Shown here: piece after piece, positions 61,244-64,000 of the stretch
How positions within the stretch are numbered: the stretch's first letter is position 1
How the letters are laid out: the number at the start of each line of letters is the position of its first letter
NCBI GenBank assembly: GCA_943370295.1
Contig: CALRQL020000007.1
Span: forward strand, 106,284-170,283
Source of the DNA: SB11 sp943370295
GTDB lineage: Bacteria > Bacteroidota > Bacteroidia > UBA8524
Direction: 5' to 3'
DNA length: 64,000 nt
Notes under the pieces: generated by a model
What the model saw: the letters and a program-made list of their open reading frames with translations, nothing else
Told to the model about the DNA's origin: nothing
The model's database searches: none
Program-made: the position numbers and the translations under genes

Positions 61244-61345
61244 AACAGAGTTGAAACCCTGTTTTGTTAAGATTACTTTGAGCAAACGGACTTAAGTCCA
61301 TTTGCATAAGGTAATTGAACGAGCTACGGATTTTAATCCGTAGCT
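61244..61345. repeat. palindromic hairpin-module array, copy 5 (degraded core)
   Basis: Modules: 61244-61263 (AACAGAGTT-GA-AACCCTGTT, one mismatch), 61272-61315 (44-bp palindrome around GGACTTAAGTCC with two mismatches and two wobbles) and 61322-61345 (perfect AGCTACGGATT-TT-AATCCGTAGCT). It starts 11 bp after the aat stop codon. Confidence 0.8.
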
Positions 61346-61402
61346 AAAAGTTTTGAAGGTCTTCTATTTTGGCTTCAATTTTTTACCCAACCTTTTTGGT
61401 GC

Positions 61403-61410
61403 TATCTTTG
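61403..61410 (+). promoter_or_regulatory. -7 promoter element TAnnTTTG
   Basis: TATCTTTG, an exact match, 14 nt before the ferredoxin ATG. A matching -33 TTTG is not present at 17-23 bp. Confidence 0.45.
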
Positions 61411-61424
61411 TTGCTTGAATACCG

Positions 61425-61754
61425 ATGGGAAAAATTACGTTTTATTTTGAGCAAAAAGGCCTTGAACCACAAACGTTTGAGATTGAGGAAGGCGATACAG
61501 TGCAAGACATTGCATTGGATAACGATATAGAACTGCACCACAATTGCGGCGGAGTTTGCGCTTGCAGTACCTGCCATGTGTACGTGCAAAAGGGAATGGA
61601 TAATTTGAGGGAGATTACCGATAAGGAGGAAGATTTTATTGACCGTGCGGTGAGCCCTAAATTGAACTCTCGTTTAGCTTGCCAATGCGAGTTGGAAGAA
61701 GACGGGGATATTGAGGTGATAATACCCGACCAAACCCAGTTTATGGGCCATTAA
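61425..61754 (+). CDS. fdx: adrenodoxin-type [2Fe-2S] ferredoxin
   Basis: A 109-residue ISC-type ferredoxin that donates electrons, typically in Fe-S cluster assembly. Cluster ligands by spacing are Cys41, Cys47, Cys50 (C-x5-C-x2-C) and Cys86; Cys45 and Cys88 are extra. NCGGVCACSTCHVYV and RLACQCEL match the family. It precedes iscX by 97 bp, the pair also neighbouring in proteobacterial isc operons, but the other isc genes are absent from the window. Confidence 0.93.
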   Translation: MGKITFYFEQKGLEPQTFEIEEGDTVQDIALDNDIELHHNCGGVCACSTCHVYVQKGMDNLREITDKEEDFIDRAVSPKLNSRLACQCELEEDGDIEVIIPDQTQFMGH

Positions 61755-61776
61755 TGATTTTTGATTGATTTTGATA

Positions 61777-61818
61777 CCCTGAACTTGCCGAAGGATAGTC
61801 CTGAGCTTGTCGAAGGGT
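61777..61818. repeat. dispersed CTGAGCTTG.CGAAGG repeat, two units
   Basis: CCTGAACTTGCCGAAGG (about 61779-61795) and CCTGAGCTTGTCGAAGG (about 61801-61817) in direct orientation in the fdx-iscX gap. Same family as at 3391 and 41102. Confidence 0.65.
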
Positions 61819-61850
61819 GCGGCTGACGATAACTAATAATAAATAACAAA

Positions 61851-62087
61851 GTGACCAAGTTTGAACTACCCATATACTGGACTGATTTTGAAGATATAGC
61901 GATGGCCTTGTATGAACGCTTTGGCGATGAGTTTGGCGAAAGCAAAATATACCGCATACGTTTTACTGAGTTGCTTGAGTGGGTGCTTGAAATCCCCAAT
62001 TTTAAAGGCAAACGCGAAGAGTGCAACGAAGGCTACCTTGAAATGATACAAAGCCAGTGGGTGTACGAGTGGCGTGATAATCAATAG
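61851..62087 (+). CDS. iscX: IscX-like Fe-S assembly protein
   Basis: A 78-residue acidic protein of the IscX (YfhJ) family. The conserved IYWTDFEDIAMALYERFG at the start and TELLEWVLEIPNFKGKREECNEG identify it; the C-terminal tail is slightly longer than in E. coli (66). IscX binds the cysteine desulfurase IscS and modulates cluster assembly. The start is GTG 61851, in the usual position for the conserved opening. It follows fdx across a 97-bp gap containing repeats. Confidence 0.9.
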   Translation: MTKFELPIYWTDFEDIAMALYERFGDEFGESKIYRIRFTELLEWVLEIPNFKGKREECNEGYLEMIQSQWVYEWRDNQ

Positions 62088-62135
62088 TCTTTCATTTAGC
62101 AGTTTACATTTATCATTAACAACCTACAGTTTTCA

Positions 62136-62205
62136 TACTGAGCAGAGTCGAAGTATGTGCGGTTGTGGTATTTCAAATGTCCTTCTGACCGCAGGAAAGA
62201 ATCTT
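62136..62205. repeat. dispersed repeat units
   Basis: TACTGAGCAGAGTCGAAGTA (62136-62155) belongs to the CTGAGC..TCGAAG family, and 62179-62205 is an inverted copy of the AAGATTCTT..TCAGAAGGAC unit seen at 31732. No coding sequence lies in this 188-bp gap. Confidence 0.5.
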
Positions 62206-62233
62206 ATAGCATTCTGTTAACACGTTTTAGCGA

Positions 62234-62258
62234 AGAAATTTCGCTACGCTCTATTTGA
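62234..62258. repeat. 25-bp direct repeat, left of yoaK-like gene
   Basis: A 25-bp segment starting AGAAATTTCGCTACGCTC recurs at 63111-63135 with two base differences. The two copies flank the YoaK-like gene. Confidence 0.5.
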
Positions 62259-62275
62259 TGGTGGAGGTACAACTC

Positions 62276-63016
62276 TTACACTTCTTGATTTCTAAACTTT
62301 CTTTTCAGGTTATAATACCGAAACACCAGTCTATCATACCACAAAACAAACAATAGCAAACCGGCGGGTAGCAACAAAGTTTTTAAAGCAAAATGATGGT
62401 ATAGAAATCCCCCAATGATACAACCAGTAAAAAAGCAGATGATGATGATGAGTTTTAGCAGGATGCTTTTGTTCAGCAGGCTTTTGTCTTTGGTAGTTGT
62501 ATAAAAGAAAAGTTGAGAAAGTTCAATTCCTAAATCAGTAAATAATCCTGTAAGGTGAGTGGTGCGTACTACCGATTGAGATATCCTTGTTACTAATGCG
62601 TTTTGCAACCCCATAGAAAAAAGTAATGCTGCCGATAAAAGTGTTTGAAAAGAGGGAAGTCCGGCAGGTATGAAAAGTGTTGAAAAGCTAACTGCAAGTA
62701 AAAGGGCTATTTCGATGGATATGGGGATAACATAAGACGTGTGGGCTTTTTGTTTTGATACCGATTCCATTATCAGGCTTGATACAAATGCTCCCAATAA
62801 AAAGAACAGGATATAAAGCAGGTAAACAAAGGCCATCCTATAATTCTTTAAGAAGATGTCTTCGGCAAAAAATGCAAAGTGGCCGGTAACATTTGTGGTT
62901 AAGGTATTCAATCCTAAAACACCTGTAATATTTACCACTCCGGCTACACCCGATAAAATAGATGCCAGTTTAAGATTGTGTGAATAGGTACGCCCTTTTC
63001 CGGTATGTCTAAACAT
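62276..63016 (-). CDS. YoaK family (DUF1275) membrane protein
   Basis: A 246-residue inner-membrane protein of the YoaK/DUF1275 family with about six helices. The opening NLKLASILSGVAGVVNITGVLGLNTLTTNVTGHFA (in part, about 14-48) and the mid-protein SMGLQNALVTRISQSVVRTTHLTG are the family signatures. No transported substrate or function is established. Flanked on both sides by a 25-bp direct repeat. ATG 63016. Confidence 0.88.
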   Translation of the reverse strand: MFRHTGKGRTYSHNLKLASILSGVAGVVNITGVLGLNTLTTNVTGHFAFFAEDIFLKNYRMAFVYLLYILFFLLGAFVSSLIMESVSKQKAHTSYVIPISIEIALLLAVSFSTLFIPAGLPSFQTLLSAALLFSMGLQNALVTRISQSVVRTTHLTGLFTDLGIELSQLFFYTTTKDKSLLNKSILLKLIIIICFFTGCIIGGFLYHHFALKTLLLPAGLLLFVLWYDRLVFRYYNLKRKFRNQEV

Positions 63017-63021
63017 TTGAA

Positions 63022-63057
63022 CAAATTTACAAATCCCATACCCGCAATCCGTTCAAA
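63022..63057 (-). promoter_or_regulatory. promoter of the YoaK-like gene
   Basis: Minus-strand -7 TAAATTTG (63022-63029), 5 nt before ATG 63016, with TTTG (63054-63057) as -33 element at a 24-bp spacing. The near-zero leader implies a leaderless message. Confidence 0.45.
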
Positions 63058-63110
63058 AAGGTTAAATATTTAAAAGTTGCTTAAACCGTTACCCATACAC
63101 ACTTGAAATT

Positions 63111-63135
63111 AGAAATTTCGCTGCGCTCAATTTGA
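63111..63135. repeat. 25-bp direct repeat, right of yoaK-like gene
   Basis: Second copy of the repeat at 62234-62258 (two differences). Confidence 0.5.
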
Positions 63136-63222
63136 CAGCGGATGCTCCCTTGTACAAAACACAAGCTTGAATCTTGTGCAAACGAGGAGCAACAATCTGA
63201 TACATTATCTAGCTTACCTTCA

Positions 63223-63732
63223 TCAACTACCCAAAGAATATACATGATTTAATACTATTAATTCTTCAGATATTATGTTGGAAGTATTTTTTAAAAAGAA
63301 TATTTCAATGCTATTTAAAACCTCATCCCCAACGACAGGCAAATCACTCACATTTATCTCAAAGATTTTATCTTCTATCTGTCCTCCAATATCTTCACCA
63401 AGTGTACATATATCACACCAAATATAAATTTTATTTTCTGATAGCTTCTGTTTAAAAGTTATATCATCTAGTGAATCAAAAGGGGTCCTTTTAACGCTAA
63501 TATTTAACTCTACCCCATAGTCGGAATCATCTAACGGTGAAACGATATAGAAAGAGTGAACAATTGAATATATTCTAGTTATATGATTAAAATTTATATC
63601 GAAAGACTTACTATAAATTATCTTATCGCGTAATAGCTCCTCTTTTTGAGTTTCCAGATATATTCTATTAAATATGTCTGTAACATTATTATTAAGTTTA
63701 TTAATAAAGCTATCTAAAGCATTAATTTTCAT
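63223..63732 (-). CDS. hypothetical protein, AT-rich
   Basis: A 169-residue cytoplasmic protein of unrecognised family, beginning MKINALDSFINKLNNN and ending VLNHVYSLGS; beta-rich middle and charged. Its codons are visibly more AT-rich (many ATA, TTA, AAT) than in the surrounding genes, suggesting acquisition from elsewhere. The frame is open to 63852, but the extra 40 residues encode a REP-like repeat and IS-adjacent sequence, so ATG 63732 is used. It lies next to an IS3-family end. Confidence 0.55.
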   Translation of the reverse strand: MKINALDSFINKLNNNVTDIFNRIYLETQKEELLRDKIIYSKSFDINFNHITRIYSIVHSFYIVSPLDDSDYGVELNISVKRTPFDSLDDITFKQKLSENKIYIWCDICTLGEDIGGQIEDKIFEINVSDLPVVGDEVLNSIEIFFLKNTSNIISEELIVLNHVYSLGS

Positions 63733-63784
63733 TACTATTTTTTCAATGGGGTTTAAAAACGCGCTCCTTAATTCCCCCCGCTGG

Positions 63785-63803
63785 CGCAAGCGTCCCGCTT
63801 GTG
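63785..63803. repeat. REP-like hairpin
   Basis: CAAGCG-TCC-CGCTTG (63787-63792 and 63796-63801) within GC-rich flanks, different in base composition from its AT-rich surroundings. It explains the spurious 5' extension of the frame at 63223. Confidence 0.45.
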
Positions 63804-63853
63804 ACCGAATTAAAAAAGCATCCGCTTCATACATCATCCAATATACATACAAT

Positions 63854-64000
63854 TGAGTCGTCCTAAAATAGGTTGACAGTTATTTACTATTAATATAGTC
63901 CTTGTCCGTTAATTCTGACAAGGATTTTTTTTGATGTATTTGTTGCGGTGTTTTATAATTTAAAGCCAGATGCGGTCTTCTTTGATTATACAACATCACA
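63854..64000 (-). mobile_element. IS3-family insertion sequence (3' end, partial)
   Basis: The element end begins TGAGTCGTCC at 63854, with the TG typical of IS3-family termini, followed by the C-terminal end of an orfB transposase. The rest of the element lies beyond the window. Its insertion point is between the AT-rich gene and whatever lies beyond. Confidence 0.8.
63880..64000 (-). CDS. IS3-family transposase OrfB, C-terminal end (partial)
   Basis: Translated on the minus strand from the window edge to a TAA at 63880-63882, giving VMLYNQRRPHLALNYKTP followed by QQIHQKK and ending DYINSK. YNQRRPHLALNY is the conserved end of the DDE integrase domain in IS3-family OrfB proteins. The DDE residues themselves are outside the window. 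Confidence 0.85.
   Translation of the reverse strand, partial: VMLYNQRRPHLALNYKTPQQIHQKKSLSELTDKDYINSK

Noticed and set aside
63733..63852. N-terminal extension of the AT-rich orphan gene
   Set aside because: The extra 40 codons translate a REP-like hairpin and IS-flanking sequence, with different composition from the body of the gene.

Overview
The window looks like a chromosomal segment of a Bacteroidetes bacterium. Three proteins end in type IX secretion (T9SS) sorting domains (YPNP...K). There are many Bacteroidetes-type lipoproteins and signal peptides ending A-Q, Bacteroidetes-only families (Bacteroidetes LptE, the putative porin family, Omp28-like proteins), and repeated exact matches to the Bacteroidetes -7 promoter element TAnnTTTG. 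Order or genus cannot be fixed from the sequence. No rRNA, tRNA or CRISPR array was seen.

Layout. 1-853: 3' end of a gene, a 114-bp inverted-repeat (MITE-like) unit and an unknown gene. 949-9856: atypical thioredoxin-fold protein, fused oligopeptide ABC ATPase, polysaccharide flippase, secreted TPR protein, a 750-bp gap with a candidate small RNA, a kelch-like lipoprotein, DUF1697. 9881-20894 (minus strand): a compact exopolysaccharide/capsule operon running TolC-like exporter, Wzc-like co-polymerase with a degenerate kinase domain, flippase, ligase/polymerase, four more glycosyltransferases and a methyltransferase; a further glycosyltransferase diverges at 20983. 22191-26478: VIT1 transporter, then sigma-54 activator, LptE and an acidic protein in one operon. 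26690-31668: unknown gene, ComF, and a run of small lipoproteins. 31865-36214: glycosyltransferase, NhaD antiporter, Crp-like regulator, peroxiredoxin with a sterol-desaturase-like hydroxylase. 36286-50276: T9SS M1 peptidase, OmpA/PorT-like barrel with hutH, hisS, Omp28-like lipoprotein, ArnT/PMT-like transferase, T9SS BNR protein, holA with a divergent HsdR_N-like protein, flavin monooxygenase. 50481-54943: lpxK in an apparent operon with a T9SS choice-of-anchor-B protein and a porin. 55024-63016: two paralogous lipoproteins, a vWA-like secreted protein, dgt, GyrI-like protein, aat, a ferredoxin and iscX pair, YoaK. 63223-64000: an AT-rich orphan gene and the end of an IS3-family insertion sequence.

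The genes share an envelope theme: surface polysaccharide synthesis and export, LPS maturation (lpxK, LptE), outer-membrane barrels and T9SS cargo. No defence island or biosynthetic cluster of an obviously new kind was found.

The least explained structure is non-coding. Five intergenic arrays (near 27.4, 38.8, 45.4, 50.4 and 61.3 kb) are built from hairpin modules with fixed AT-rich centres and variable stems. The largest module is a 44-46-bp palindrome with core GGACTTAAGTCC whose arms change in a compensatory way between copies. A second pattern is that thirteen exact TAnnTTTG boxes lie 4-22 nt before start codons, some so close that the messages would be leaderless.
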